DNA of 64,000 bases, taken from positions 62,001 to 126,000 of the forward strand of contig WNNJ02003217.1 of the NCBI GenBank assembly GCA_012934845.2, in the 5' to 3' direction. Numbering within the stretch: position 1 is the first letter of the stretch; the number at the start of each line of letters is the position of its first letter. This document shows positions 1 through 12,477 of the stretch, in pieces. A program made the translations under genes and the position numbers. Origin of the DNA: Pomphorhynchus laevis. Taxonomy: Eukaryota > Acanthocephala > Palaeacanthocephala > Echinorhynchida > Pomphorhynchidae. Below the pieces are notes generated by a model that did no database searches, was not told the origin of the DNA, and saw only the letters and a list, made by a program, of their open reading frames with translations.

Positions 1-34
1 CTTTGTTATGGTTTACATTAAACAGTAGTCAATA

Positions 35-298
35 GAGGAACTCCGCCATGGCCGGTCCCAAGCCCGTGCTGAGAAAGGAGGAGGGTTGGCGATAGACTTT
101 GGGACAAGCCAGTCGTAAAACAAAACCGTCGCATCAACAGAACGAAATGGTGTCTTAAATTTCGCGAATAGGCGACTACGGTGGTAGGGCCGCGTTATTC
201 GCGCAAACGAACATCAACCATCAATAAGGCCCATTGGTATGACAGTGGAAAAAGCGGACTCCGTATCGAAGCGGAACAAACGCTGAAGAAAAAGAAGA
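35..298 (+). mobile_element. short interspersed insertion (SINE or 5'-truncated LINE) with target-site duplication
   Basis: A stretch of clearly higher G+C than its surroundings ends in a purine tail of A and AAG runs (about 284-300). The 11-base word AGTAGTCAATA occurs just before it (24-34) and again just after it (299-309), as expected for a target-site duplication made by LINE-type integration. No open reading frame and no convincing pol III A/B box pair was seen, so it may be a SINE or the 3' end of a LINE. Orientation is inferred from the tail. Confidence 0.6.
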
Positions 299-309
299 AG
301 TAGTCAATA

Positions 310-1129
310 AAGCATTTTCAATAACTGAATTTTTTTCCAGTTTAGTAAAGAGTAATAACAATAAAATAATAATGAATACGGAAATCGCTTCATAATCGGT
401 TGTCTCTATGTCTTGCCAAGACGCAACCTTGTGGCTTTGATGTGTACATATAGAGATGTAAATAGTAAATGCGTGCTCGAGGGTTTAACAGCGCACAAAG
501 AGTATGCAGTAAACACGCTTCCACCATTCAGCCACTTGAGGCTAATATAATAATAAGGAAGGATAAATTTAACTTATTGGCTAAGTAACAAGCAACAGCC
601 TAAACGTGGATTTAAATGTTCAACGAAAATTTAATCTAATCCAGCTACTTTATAATTATTTATGATGTGAAGAGGCATGCGCATTTCATTAGAAGAATAT
701 GATAAATTAAGCAAATCTTAATTAATAGGAATAAAGAAAATCAGATATTATTTATATAAAGAAGCTTATTATTTATATAGCTTATTATGTGAACATCTTT
801 GAAAAGTCACAAGGATCAAATCTCCTTTACTTAATATTCTTTGTTCATCATCTATGAGTCTAGCTTAAGAAATTTAGTTACAAATTAAACTTATAACATA
901 CACATCTGTATAAAGTAATTTTGGATGATAAATCAAACATAAGACGTCTATTTAATGCAATGAAGAATTGTTGTAATACCCTGAAACAAACCAGGCCTTG
1001 TTAAAATTACTCTTTACTTAGATATATTTGAATTGTGCTTGCATGCTGATAAAAGCAATGAAGTCAAACAATAAAAACTCTCTGCAATCTTTAGTAATTC
1101 AAGAAAATAAAATTAAAATAAAATTAATA
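310..1129. other. AT-rich spacer, nothing recognised
   Basis: Low-complexity AT-rich DNA without an exon of the 22-residue-repeat type, without protein similarity I recognise and without clear repeats. Confidence 0.5.
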
Positions 1130-1193
1130 ATAGGTATTTTATTCAAAAATTTGTGCAAAGAAAAAATATTAATTAAATAATAAGGTAGTTGCC
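1130..1193 (+). repeat. left inverted repeat of RT element A
   Basis: About 64 bases ending GGTAGTTGCC that are the reverse complement, with a few mismatches and a 2-3 base length difference, of 3935-3998. The inner edge of the match is sharp: the copies diverge immediately after GTTGCC. Confidence 0.7.
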
Positions 1194-3934
1194 TAGGGAG
1201 ACAACATCAACCCGTTTAGATTTATCCGTGAGCCTGCCGTGGTCACCAGTGAAAACTCAAAGCGCTATTTTTGCACTGAACTTTTACCTAGGAATTTTCG
1301 TGTCAACAGTTGTATTCCGCGCAACGCTCGGCCAACCTTTGTCGCGAAGTTTTCTCAGCTTAATGACGCAGTCGTAGAGCGACCTTCTAACAAGTTGGTG
1401 TTGTTGAGTGTACTCAGCTTTCCTAAAATTGCGCTTCACGCGCCATAGCAGAATCAGAGTACGCCCTCTCATCCCTCTCTATCTGGCAAAGATTCGAGTT
1501 GCATGAGCCCGCTATCAATTTCCTTTTGAGAATAGTCTGGAGGAACATAACAAATGCAACAACACAAAGAATAAATCGTCAGTGGATCAATTACGCCGTA
1601 AAAGTTATGAAACAATTGAGGACGGCGACATTTGCGGCGCTGTTCGTACTGTATGCAAGGACTCATGCCTCCTATCTGGCGATGAAAACACAACTACAAC
1701 TCTACAGGCTAAGCAACCTTCGAGACGAGTATCTACCGATTGCTCCCTTGCATTTTTACACTCTCGATTGCTAGCCTGCTGTTAACGTTGCATCTTTACT
1801 TTGCTCTTTATCGTCTTTCTCGCTCTCGTCAACGGGTGTCTCTGACGGCTTAAGCCCAATGCACCAACGAGATCTCACAAGATTTTCTGAAGGAGCTTTA
1901 GCAAGCCTCTTAGTTACTGTTTTAACGAATCTAATGACAGCTCGTTTAGAGGACATGGTACCGAATAACGTTGCGTATATCCTATGCGGCGGAAAGTTAC
2001 ATACCTTTCTAAAGAAGAATTGTTTTACCGACCAACCGCCGTCGGATTTACAATTCGCATCATCGCTTCTAAACTAACATGTCAATTCGCATCTGGTCCG
2101 CTCGCCGATCATTTTCTCCATATGTAGATGGCGTCGGTACTCCGCGTGAAATCGAAGCGGCAATACATGCATCGCGCATGTTCATGCGTGACATGGCTAG
2201 TCGTAACCACACTATGTAAAACTCGACTACTACAACGCATTCAATCGCTCGAGCAGATGTGCAATCCTGCTCTGCGTCGCTTGCGAAATACCTTATATTT
2301 TACCGTATGTTCGATTTTGTTACGACCGCCAGAGCGAGCTTCTATTCGGCAACAAATGTATCCTAAGGGTTAAAGGCGTAGAGCAGCGAGACCCATTAGG
2401 CCCTGTAATATTTTGCCTCACTGTAAACAGCTTGGCACATAGCTTAAAATCGAGTCTGAACCTATGGTACTTCGACGACAGCGCTCAGGGCGGTACGGTA
2501 GAGGACATTCTAGCCGATATACACAAATTTCAGGCGAAGGGAACCGAAATTAAATTACAATAAAATTTCCAAAAGTGCAAAGTGATCACCGAAAGCAAGA
2601 ATGTGAGCCAAACTATCGCGTGCAAGCTAACAGGGTGCAAGACTACCACACCTGAAGACGCACAGCTTCTGGGAGCGCCTCTTAGCGGGCAAGCAAGCAT
2701 AGGCAACACATTAAGCTGTGCAGTGAACAAGCTTAATAACGCCGAAATCCGGTTGACCGAATTGAGCGCTCCCGACGCCTTCGTGATTTTGCGTATCTCA
2801 CTCAGCTTGCCAAAGATTAAATTCCTTCTTCGATGTCCCTCTGTTACGGAAGTAAAATGCTTCACTTTTCGACACTAAAGTTCGAAGAATATTGAGCGAA
2901 ATACTCAATGTACAATTACCCGACGAAGTCTGGAGGCAAGCAACCTTACTGATCCGTCTTGGCAGTCTTGGTGTTTGCCGGGCATTAGAGAATGCCATTC
3001 CTGCGTTTGATTCTCCATTAAGGACACAATGTAACTAAAGATACCGATACGAAACTGTCGGCCGTTAACCCTTCGCCCTTCATAATCAGACTAGGAAAAT
3101 ACAACAAATCAATGGAACGCGGAATATGGAACGAATATTCATCGGATCAAATATCTAAAAAAACGAAATATGATTGAACACTACGAAACGTATTTACGAA
3201 GACTTGTCGACGGAGCACGGAAAACTGCATCTCAAGCCCGACTTATCGCAGTAGAATCAAAGTGGTACGGGCCGTGCCTTGAAGAGCTGCGGATCACATT
3301 CGTATGCACACGAATTTATGACCGATCTATTTCTATCGCCGTAACGTTAAGGCTCGGTGTTCAATGCTTTCAACGGCATCAGTGTATCTGCGGAGTGTCG
3401 GTCCCGCGGCACAGTGCTAATGCCTTAGACTGCAACAGGATAACGTATCATCACTATCGACATGTTGCGATCAACGAGTTTTTGAGAATGTCTCTCGTAG
3501 TATCAGGTTCGCCCCCCAGATTCAAAACGGCAGGATTAGCGCGAGACGATGGCAAACGACCGATGATTCTACTCTTATGCAATAGTAAGCTGACCGTATA
3601 CCCGTTTAAAAATTCACTTGCTCGAACACCTTGGCCGCCAGACATGTCGCACATGCTGTGTCTTCTGCTAGCGCTGTTGAAGCCCGAGTGGAGCAGCTCA
3701 AACAAACCAAATACAGCTGCTTCGAGGATCGACAGAATTTGTTCGTCCCCATTGCCATCGAAAAACTAGGTGCAGTTGGCTCAAGCGCATCTGCGTTTTT
3801 TAAACAGCTTGGTTCAAGGTTGGGGTGACAACCGGTGATAAACGAGCATCCAGCTGGCTCGTGAAACGAATCAGCGTAGCCGTGCAACGAGGAAATGCTG
3901 CATCCTTTTTGAAGTCGGCTGGAGATCTCTTATT
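1194..3934 (+). mobile_element. RT element A: decayed reverse transcriptase with C-terminal nuclease-like domain
   Basis: A decayed copy of a metazoan non-LTR-like reverse transcriptase. Recognisable parts in order are: an N-terminal stretch with the pattern ARP..AKF..LNDAV..RPS (about 1308-1405); EDGDICGAVRTVCKD followed by LQAKQPSRR (about 1612-1725), a pre-RT motif common in this RT family; an RT segment with VEQRDPLGPVIF and WYFDDSAQGG around 2368-2500, the FDD standing where YADD is usual; a thumb-like part LLGAPLSGQA...DAFVILRISLSLPK (2660-2820); and a C-terminal part with CICG (about 3387-3398), DDGKRP, then NLFVPIAIEKLGAVGS and ISVAVQRGNAASFL (to about 3930). Several stops and frameshifts lie in between, so it is dead. 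The family is a LINE-like retroelement by RT sequence; its exact clade is not assigned. Confidence 0.75.
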
Positions 3935-3998
3935 TGGCAACTACCTTATTATTTAATTCATATTTATTTCTTTGCACAAATTATTGAATAAAACTAAT
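3935..3998 (-). repeat. right inverted repeat of RT element A
   Basis: Reverse complement of 1130-1193. It directly follows the last recognisable codons of the RT protein (GNAASFLKSAGDLLFG), so on this side it occupies the 3' UTR position. See the matching left repeat and the finding on inverted ends. Confidence 0.7.
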
Positions 3999-4042
3999 AA
4001 TAACAATAAAATTCAGAAATTCGCGTATAGCTAGAACAAGAA

Positions 4043-4480
4043 ATATATATATTATCTTAATATATTCTGGCAATTAATTAAACTTTTTAAACATCATGCC
4101 TGATTTTAATCAAAAAAAGACATGAAGTTTAATATGAGAATGATATTAATCATTAAATATGAATATGCATTTAGCACATTATTTATTTATTAGAAAAGCA
4201 ATTAAGCGAATAGTGGTGATGCTCCAGAATCAAGAGCCGCTATTTTTGTCATTTATTAAGATCACAAACGATTAAAAATTGATTACGTGCTAAATATTAT
4301 AACAACATATTAAGAAACAGGTGTAAAAATATAGTTTTTAATTTAATCAAATACGCATAATTTATACACTTTTTGTATGTAAAAAAACGCGATATACATA
4401 AAATAAGCATAAAATATGTCAATAGAAGACATTAATTTGCATATAAAAAGTTATATGCATACATATAATGAAAAATTAAA
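4043..4480. repeat. intron module, copy 1 of a tandem pair with a period of about 740 bases
   Basis: Closely similar to 4783-5130; both contain AACATCATGCCTGATTTT and CAAGAGCCG in the same order. A more diverged relative lies at about 61560-61800. It sits just beyond the terminal exon of the repeat gene. Confidence 0.75.
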
Positions 4481-4595
4481 GTAAAATTACACATGTTAGT
4501 AACCGCCGACACTCCCAGAAAATGCAAAGAAAAAAACGTAGAAAATAATACGAAAGAAAAAATCCAAAGAAAAAATACGTAGGTATTTTTTTACA

Positions 4596-4601
4596 TTTAT
4601 T
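4596..4601 (-). promoter_or_regulatory. polyadenylation signal AATAAA
   Basis: AATAAA on the minus strand, about 16 bases past the stop codon of the terminal exon. It supports this as the 3' end of the repeat gene. Confidence 0.5.
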
Positions 4602-4616
4602 GATAAAAATGTTAAT

Positions 4617-4767
4617 CTAATTATTTGAAATTCTATTATATATAATAGTAGTGCAGGAATGTGATGAGTAAACAATGCTCGGGAATTTTTCACGAAATAC
4701 GCCATTAATATATAATAGTGTTGCGTTGTAGAATGGACTTCCACTCACGTCTTTCAGCACCATGCCA
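4617..4767 (-). CDS. terminal exon of the 22-residue-repeat gene
   Basis: Behind an AG acceptor (ATTTTAAAG) the exon opens in the same phase 2 as the 66-base exons and reads 49 residues to a TAG. Two worn repeat units are visible: SGSPFYNATLLYINGVF, matching the x-I-x-G-x-V / F-x-N-x-T core, then KFPSIVYSSHSCTTII, which aligns with KFEDTIFESNFSLTI of the exon at 58097. YNAT is an N-glycosylation sequon. An AATAAA follows closely. The function is unknown; the exon call is inferred from phase, splice sites and repeat similarity. Confidence 0.6.
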
Positions 4768-4782
4768 CTTTAAAATTGAGAA

Positions 4783-5130
4783 TATATCTTATCTTAATAT
4801 CATCTGACAATTAATTAAACTTTTTAAACATCATGCCTGATTTTTATCAAAAAAGACATGAAGTTTAATAAGAGAATGATATTAATCATTAAATATGAAT
4901 ATGCATTTAGCACATTATTTATTTATAATAGAATAATTAAAGCGAAAAGTGGTGAAGAAACAGCATCAAGAGCCGTTAATTTTATCATTTATTGAGATCC
5001 CAAACGATTGAAAATTAAATACGTGCTAATTAAGATAAGTATAAATACACGGTTTAAACTCAATCATTTACACATAATTCACACATTGTCTGTGGATGTA
5101 AAGATAAAAATACGATAGACAGGAAATATT
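4783..5130. repeat. intron module, copy 2 of the tandem pair
   Basis: Close copy of 4043-4480 in direct orientation, lying in the last intron of the repeat gene. Only intron sequence is seen between it and the exon at 5354. Confidence 0.75.
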
Positions 5131-5353
5131 CATGAAATATTAAAGTAAAGTATGTTTGTAAATCAAAATATATTTATATTTGAGATGAATTTCAATTATA
5201 AGGCAATAAAAATGCACCATTATATTATAAAAACTCGCTCGCATTTAAAAAACCAAACCAATGATAACGGAAATAAGAAGAAATTGTTTTATAAGAAACA
5301 AATTAAATATTTCATATGCAAAAAATTAATAATTAAAAAGTGTTGATCCTTAC

Positions 5354-5419
5354 AAACTTTCGGCAGTTCCACTAATAGTCAATGATGAGTTAGATACAAA
5401 TATTGTATCATGAAATATT
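5354..5419 (-). CDS. 66-base repeat exon
   Basis: Minus-strand exon between GTTTAG and GTAAGG, phase 2 at both ends. It encodes IFHDTIFVSNSSLTISGTA plus two residues, a full 22-residue unit with the SNSS glycosylation site. An identical copy is at 28529-28594. The flanking intron resembles that around 17812-17877, so exon and intron were duplicated together. Confidence 0.75.
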
Positions 5420-5829
5420 CTAAACTCAAAAAATTACAATTGTTATGAACAAAAAAATTGAAAAATAATATATAATGTAAAAATATTTATAAATGTCAAA
5501 ATTTCATAAATGTTGTATCATACTATTAAAGTTATGAATCAAAAAAAACCTAAGGTATATAAAAATATATATAAAAAAACATAAGATATATATGTAAAAA
5601 AACATAAGATATATTTTTAATTAAGTATACAAAACGTAAAACGTTGGTATTAGAACAGTGACTTATGATGTCAACAATACAGAAATGTAGGTTACCGCTG
5701 TTGTCGTATAGATAGGAATAAAGCAAACGTGGAGTATCTTCAAAAATTTCAATTGTAACAAAGACTGCACAATTCGATTAACTTAAATTAGGAAGCAAAT
5801 CATGGATAACTACATTTGTATAAGTAGTT
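5420..5829. other. intron with a short AT tandem and a module shared with 17878-18320
   Basis: No exon seen. A roughly 24-base unit containing AAAAACATAAGATATATA is repeated at about 5570-5615 and differs in length between the copies. The stretch GCAAACGTGGAGTATCTTCA (about 5722) has a diverged counterpart near 18237, showing that the whole intron module is an old duplicate. Confidence 0.55.
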
Positions 5830-6960
5830 ATTCGGGAAATAGGTAGGTTTTCAAATTAACGTTAGAATGATCTTTAATTTATTTTTAATGTATTTTATGT
5901 ATTTTACTATTTTCTGTTTGATGATATTTTTATAGTAACCTACTTTTAAATATGCATTTATTAAATTAATTAATGATTTTGAAGAAAGACAATATCGTAA
6001 CAAATTTTTGCAGTTATTGAAATTTCATTATTTATGGTACTATTATTATATATTAAATAGTATGCTTTAATGCTCAGGCAAAAATGTTTCTTGTAAATTT
6101 AAATATGTCATCTTTACGATATAAATTAATAATAGTTTTAATTGATGTCAATTTAATGTTTATATCTAGATATATACGTTCTTTATCATCAATATTGGCT
6201 ATACTTAATATAAGGCTACCGGGATAAATTTGTTCGCATATTGAATAAAAATTATTGGAGTTAAATGCACACATATTATTAATTTATCAAAACTTATATT
6301 TCATACCTTTAAAAAATTTAGATTTTTTACACAGTTATAAACAAATACATGTTCTAAAAAGCTATAAAATTAGTCAGCTATAAATATTCTACTATTTCTA
6401 ATTATTAGAACAGGACAACTTTTATTTTTTCTAAATATAGATACCCCTACTTTTAAAAAATTATGATTTATCAAAATGTTTTAGGATTCTATTAATTTAG
6501 TTTTAACCATATATTCAGATTTATTTGATGGTTTAACTTTTGTAAGATAGGCTTAACGGTTATTAAATAATTTAGCTTTTTGCATATGAAGACAAAGTTA
6601 TTACTTGCTTTATCAATAGTTGTTATTATATAGTTATTATTTAGTTTAGTAAGTTCTGTATATCAATCTTTATTAATTTGGCCTTTCCTTTGAAAGTTGC
6701 TTGTTATTTTTATTTTCTTTTTAATTTTATCAAATATATAATCTTTCCAAATGTTTATCTTAGATATATTCGAGCTATCACTATTAATCAGCTTACTAAA
6801 GTAATCATTTAAGTTATTATATCACGAATAGTATTTTTATTATTAAATCTATATTTATACCTTTTTGATAGCATTTTTATTAATTCACCATTTACAATCA
6901 ATTATAGATTATAAGTACATATATGTTCATTAATTTTATCAAAATTAGGATTACATATAG
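5830..6960 (-). mobile_element. RT fossil E, copy 1
   Basis: Heavily decayed minus-strand coding traces of a retroelement reverse transcriptase of unassigned clade. Short words that match this RT type are DKASNNFVFICKK (about 6560-6600), EQIYPGSLIL and YLDINIK (about 6130-6240). It carries many breaks and is clearly ancient. Near-identical copies at 29002-30132 and 37771-38901 came with the host-locus duplications, not by transposition. Confidence 0.45.
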
Positions 6961-7330
6961 ATTTTAATTATTTATTATACTGAAAAAAATCGTCCTTATG
7001 GCGGTAACAGCTTATACCTTAGTTACGCTATATATTTATTGAAATCCGATTTTTTATTTTTTTCCTTAACAAATATTTTAAGGTATACGTACATTTATAT
7101 ATTCTACACTTTTACTAATGAAGTTTATGGCTAATGTATATTTTTATTATTAACATTTATCGTCATAAATGTGAATTATTATCATAATTATTGTAATTAT
7201 TGGACTGTTAAACAAATTCTTGGTTATAACCACTTACAATAATATTACTTACAAGATAAATAACATACAATTACTTCTTAGTAAAACAATCATACCTTAA
7301 ATCCCCAACATTTTCTAAAGTAACAACTGA

Positions 7331-10238
7331 ATGCTACGAGGTGTATCTACTTCTTCTTTCTAATGTGGCGCCTGCAATGCTTAATTTTCTGATTACAAGA
7401 GTTGTAAATGCGTAAAGGGCAAAAAATCTGGCACGAACTGCTCCGCGTCGTCTTGTTCTAATAAACGATCGCAAGTAGATATGCATGAAAACTCAGAAAC
7501 AACGAATCGACGAGGTGTCAAACTGCCTTCAACGCAGTTTAATCAGTCCCGCTATGCTAACCAATTGAAGTCAAAGAATCAACCTAATTCTACTCTAGAT
7601 ACTCATCATCCAAGCAGAAACATAAAAACAACCGATGACTTGTTTGAGGCTGTTATCCACTATCGACATAATCTTACGATTCATCTATGATGCTGCGCAA
7701 GCAACAAGATTGTTAAGATTATAACCGACTTTTATCAGAAATTGAAAGAAGCTAAATCTGATACACAATCGTTACTTCGAAATGTTTCTATTTTCTCTCA
7801 ACCAGTATAACAAAGAAGACCAACACGAAAAGTCACACATATTCGTGAGACTCTTGAACGCAGATAATTCGATTGGCGAAACAACAATTTCGATGACCTT
7901 TACCGTGAAGCGTTTTATATACAAAGCAATCTCGAACTTCGTCGCCTACAGAAGCACATTGACAGAGTTAAACAGTATCAAAACCTAACGTCTTAAGAAT
8001 AGGCGCTGGCACAGCTATTCCCGATGAAAAATTTGAGGCAATATCCTACAAGCAGTCGATATTATTGATAACGCAACAGCTTTGTAGATCCTCCAGAAGC
8101 TACACCCTGCTGCAACGCCTCCAGAGCAAGACACTCTTCTGTCGTTATAGTTTCCTGGATTCAAACCTCATCACGCATGTAGTTTTTATGCACTGGATGA
8201 AAGCCAGATCATTAGATCTAATACGAAAATCACATGGAGCTCTATACCTTCAGGTTTAGACTCGTAAGCGAGGCTTCACATGCTTACAGACGTTGTGCCT
8301 CAATTTGTTAAGCTTGCCAAGGAAATCACTCGTCAACTTTGCAATATACATTGCGATGAAAATATTAGACCATGTACTCTAAATGCATACACCGCATGAT
8401 GTTTAGTTGCGCTGGAAAGAAATCCGTTGGAATTCGCCTAATCAGAATTTGCAACACCGTGAGACGTATCATAAGCAGGACAATTTTGGATTTCACACGC
8501 AACGACATTTGACACGTCGATATATGCAAACAATTGGGGGATTCGCATAGAGGCCGAATATATGCTGCGATATGACCGTTAAGAAACGAGTTTTATCGAA
8601 ATAAAGACTACTGCATATTGACGATTGACGCGAACAACGCTGTCAATCAAACAAATCGATCTGTGTTGCTACGCAACATTAAATAAGTGTGACCGTCGCT
8701 ATGCTGTTCCCTTCGCAATATTTACTAACTCCGGCGCAACTTGCAGTACGGTCCCAAAATATGTTGTCTACTAAAGGATTTACTCAAGGCGATATTTTCG
8801 CAATAGCTGCCTTCGCCCTAAACTACCTACCACAAATTGCATTGATCCAGCGAGGATTACAGTTCGTTTTCTAAAAGTGGTATGCTAATGATGCCAACTT
8901 TGTAGGAACCATTGACAAGTTCAAGGATATTAATAAGTATGCTTTACAGCGATTCTAAATCTCCACCGATGGCAATAAAATACTAGGCACGCTATTAGCA
9001 GTAGCGTATTTGAAAACATATCCGTTGCTTAACTGTCAGTAAATTGGATTTCGATACTCAAAGGTTTGTCTATTGTAGCTAACGCTGATCCGCCGGTCGA
9101 TTTGCTGGATTAACTCACACTGTTTAATATAAGTAGACGCATATAATGCGCACTTGCAAGTGCTCTGAGACTGCATGGACAGACCTTATTATTATACTTA
9201 CTCAACATTTACTCCCTGGATTCGCAATGTGAAACCGAAATGACGATTAGATTGCAATGCTGTGCTTTTCATTAAAATTGAGGCGGTTTAAGAATCACTC
9301 ATCAAGGATTCACATTAAAATTAATACGATTATCAGTACAGATGCTTGTCACAACTTACGATTACGGCCTTATTGGTGATAACAAGAGAGACAAACAAAT
9401 AACAAAGCGGCTAACAATGACACAACTTAGAGTTCAAGGGCATCAAGAATGTATTTTCGGGCAATCTATTTTAGATACACCAACGACGAATTGCTTGAAC
9501 GCGCACTCAGACCGTAATTGAGCAACATCGTGGCTAAGTACGATACGGAAACCTCCTGAAAGGTTTTATCTATCAGCAAACGAATTTAAAGATGCCCTAA
9601 ACGCTCGAAAAGGTCAGGTCGATCCCTACCTGAAAAACATCGATTGCATTTGCGGCGCACCAGTAATCATCGCTCATTCTCTATCGTTCAAGAACAGTGC
9701 CTTGTCTTCCATCTGATATGATGATGGTAGAGACATTATCTAGCAACATCTCGTTAAAATTTCACACTGCGTTAAATGAGAAGCACAACTAATCGCCGTT
9801 TCTGACAACATGGCTTTCGACCGATCCTTAACTACACATGATCAGAATGCACGGCTTGATATCGTTTGTTCTAAACTTTACGGTAATAGATTTAAGAGGA
9901 CGTTCATTGAAGTCAATGTTTTCTCTGAGCATTCCAAATCAAAAATCTCGCGTAAAGCAGATTTAATTTTTAAATACAATGAGAGTCGCAAAATGAAAAA
10001 ATATGCCAAACGAGTAGGTGCGGTTGAACGCGCTTAGTTGTCAACACTAATTTTTTTGACATCCGTAGAACTCGGAAAAGAAGCTAAGACGCTTATAAAA
10101 CTGATTGTCACCAAAACACCCAATCCGTCAACCAGGGCATACTTCGATATAGCCGTCAAAATTAAAAGCGATATTGGCTTTGACATTGCACGCAATGTGT
10201 CCGCATGCCTCCGTGCAGCAAGATTAAGAAGAAGATAA
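7331..10238 (+). mobile_element. RT element B, copy 1 (broken LINE-like element)
   Basis: An older relative of element C. It opens with MLRGVS, then a cysteine-rich stretch (CGAC, CKC, NCSASSC) aligned with the zinc-finger-like N-terminus of C. Next come a worn TRKV/RETLERR segment (about 7815-7860), the RT motif TIDANNAVNQTNR (8616-8655), STKGFTQGD (8765-8791) and a YADD-type box that is YANDA here (8881-8895). The C-terminal nuclease-like domain has ARLDIVC and FIEVNVF (9850-9925), and the tail ends at 10238. Many in-frame stops and frameshifts are present. Copies 2 and 3 keep YADDA and FIDVNVF, so copy 1 has additional point changes. Confidence 0.75.
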
Positions 10239-10901
10239 TGAATTTTCAAAAATTTTATTACATCTAAACATAAATTATAGTTTCGTAAATTGCATGCCCA
10301 TTTTCTGGAACAATTTATTTCTTGGTAATAGTATAAAGGTAAAAAAATCATTTATTTTACGATTATAGTATTTTATATTACAAAAACTGTCTATTATATA
10401 ACTAAACCTATGATGATCGTTAATTATTTTTTAATTTATTGAACAAATGATGTCTTTAGAAAGAATTCTTATATTTACATAAAAATCTTTTACTATTACG
10501 GTCAAAGTGGACTTTATCTCTAAGTGATAGACAGACTAAGAATTTAACGTAAGCATCTAGGATTAAAGAATTAACACTAAGATAATTAATGAAGCTGACT
10601 AAATGATGATATTCGCTCGTGTATGCAATTGTTCATTCTAAGAATTTAACGTTTATAATGTTATAATTATAACATAATTATAATTATATTATTGTATTGT
10701 GTTTTAAAATATTATATTACTGTATAACATCATTTCACGAGACCGGTTTTTGTTAAGAAACATGCGTTCTTCTTCGTCAAAACCATAAATAAGCTATTAC
10801 AAGCATAAATGTACGCTGTACATCCTAGACTGATTTAAAAAATGTCATACAGACAACCTTACATACAAGCAATAGTTTATTTAAAATTCACAGCTACTTA
10901 C
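10239..10901. other. AT-rich intron with an 18-base palindrome
   Basis: No exon or protein trace seen. A perfect palindrome ATGTTATAATTATAACAT lies near 10660 amid other TAATTATA words. The same sequence is present in both other copies. Confidence 0.5.
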
Positions 10902-10967
10902 AAATTTAAAGCGTTATCAGATAGAACCAATGAAGAGTTTGCTTGAACTTGAGTATTGAAAAAATAC
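10902..10967 (-). CDS. 66-base repeat exon
   Basis: Minus-strand exon with TATATAG acceptor and GTAAGT donor, phase 2. It encodes YFFNTQVQANSSLVLSDNA plus two residues. The copies at 34074 and 42843 differ by one base that turns ANSS into ANFS and removes a glycosylation sequon. It lies in intron sequence between RT elements B and C, about 5 kb upstream of the next exon. Confidence 0.7.
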
Positions 10968-11597
10968 CTATATAATAATATTGTTAATGTATTTAAAAAA
11001 ACAAGAAACGAAGATGACGTGTTCAAAACTACTTTAAATCTACAAACTTATTTATAAATAAAAATTTTCTAATAATTATTTTACCAAATAATATTAGTAA
11101 TATATAATATATTATTTTCAAATATTATATTTTTTAATAATATATACCACTGTATAAGAATACTTTGCCAGACGTTTCAGTATGCTTAATGAACAAATAA
11201 GCATTTACCTGTTCATAAATTGTTCCATAACAAATATTAATGATTACTAATAATGATGAAAGCAAGGCTCATTCCGAGTTCTCTACTCTATTATGCTGAA
11301 CAATAATAAAGCTAAATCTCGTAAACGTATTTACTGTATGAACCAATAGTTATACTCAAAAACGTAAATGACATTCGCTTTGTCAACTCTAATTCTAATG
11401 TTCACGTTCAGAACTATGAAATAAGAAATCTGCAAAAAGTTTGCGCATACACTACATTACGAGTTTTCAAAACAAATTTCAAGTATTTAAAGATAGTGGA
11501 ACTGACCAGCTGATACTAGATTAGACTGACAGTACGATCTGATATATGGATTAAATATCAGAACATTTAGGAACGTTGGATTATATCGATTTTAAAA
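10968..11597. other. AT-rich intron, nothing recognised
   Basis: Long AT-only runs around 11050-11160 (TAATATATAATATATTA type). No further repeat exon found. Confidence 0.5.
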
Positions 11598-12150
11598 ATG
11601 GACAATAATACTATAAATGAAAGCGGGTCAGATTCCATTCATAATGATGCTTGTCCTAACACAAGCTTGTCCGATACCATTTTTTACCCGATCAGCCTCA
11701 CTTGGTACCGAAACCATTTTTAAAAATAGTATAGGACAAGAATTAAAAAGTCACACTCAATCTGATTAAATATTCATCAGAGTGTCACATAACACTGACA
11801 ATTCTAAGACAACGGATAATCAAATGAATTACACTTTATTTTTCAAATGGTTAGGTCCTTTATTATTTATGGATTGTCAGCCCAAAATACGTTCTTTACT
11901 GCAATCGAATTTGCAACACCAGCCACAGATTAGCGAAAAAAAAGAAAAGAAATCATTTTGTCATTATTATCTAAGCTTTCGATGAATGAAATGCTTGATT
12001 GATTAATTAGAACTTTGTTTCATTAACTGTATTTTGATGGCAAGTTTTAATGCAGAGAGGACGTCCACGCAGATTTGTAATTACTCCTAGTAGAGATGCT
12101 AATCAGATTTTTCTCGATTCAAAAATACGTTTCGCTACAAACAGAAGATA
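11598..12150 (+). pseudogene. unrecognised ORF remnant, copy 1
   Basis: Coding-looking plus-strand text begins MDNNTINESGSDS and, after stops, continues in 11782-11985 with NYTLFFKWLGPLLFMDCQ. In copy 3 one extra A in an A-run near 43880 carries the frame on through RKEIILSLLSKLSMNEMLD. No family is recognised. The composition suggests the N-terminal part of a decayed mobile-element protein, possibly linked to element C downstream. Confidence 0.3.
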
Positions 12151-12477
12151 GTGGAAAAAATGTTTTATTAATAATATAATATAATAAAATTTTCACTCTC
12201 TACTTTTTGTAAACAATCCTAATGAGTGAACAATCAATTTATAATACGTTTGGCAGTCATCTCAAAAAGTACACCATTATCAGTATATTAATTACTATAT
12301 CGTGATAAGCAATATGTAACAATGCTATGCCGCGATTTTATTACTAATTCATTGCGATTTTCGTGTTTGTAGATCTTTGTAATCAAGCCACGTGTTTTCA
12401 GAAGTCAGTTCATAGAGTATACTTTAATGTAGCATATTTCTAATTAAATATTATTTAAACTGTTAAATAATCTTACA
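12151..12477. other. AT-rich flank of element C
   Basis: No gene seen. It ends in the 16-base word GTTAAATAATCTTACA (12462-12477), the left target-site duplication of element C. Confidence 0.5.

Noticed and set aside
4496-4744. 82-codon minus-strand open frame overlapping the terminal exon
   Set aside because: Different frame from the repeat reading and hydrophobic text of AT-rich codons; the phase-2 reading of 4617-4767 explains the conserved part better.
5570-5615. Short AT tandem as a possible CRISPR-like or satellite array
   Set aside because: Only two to three units without unique spacers; simple slippage sequence that varies in length between copies.
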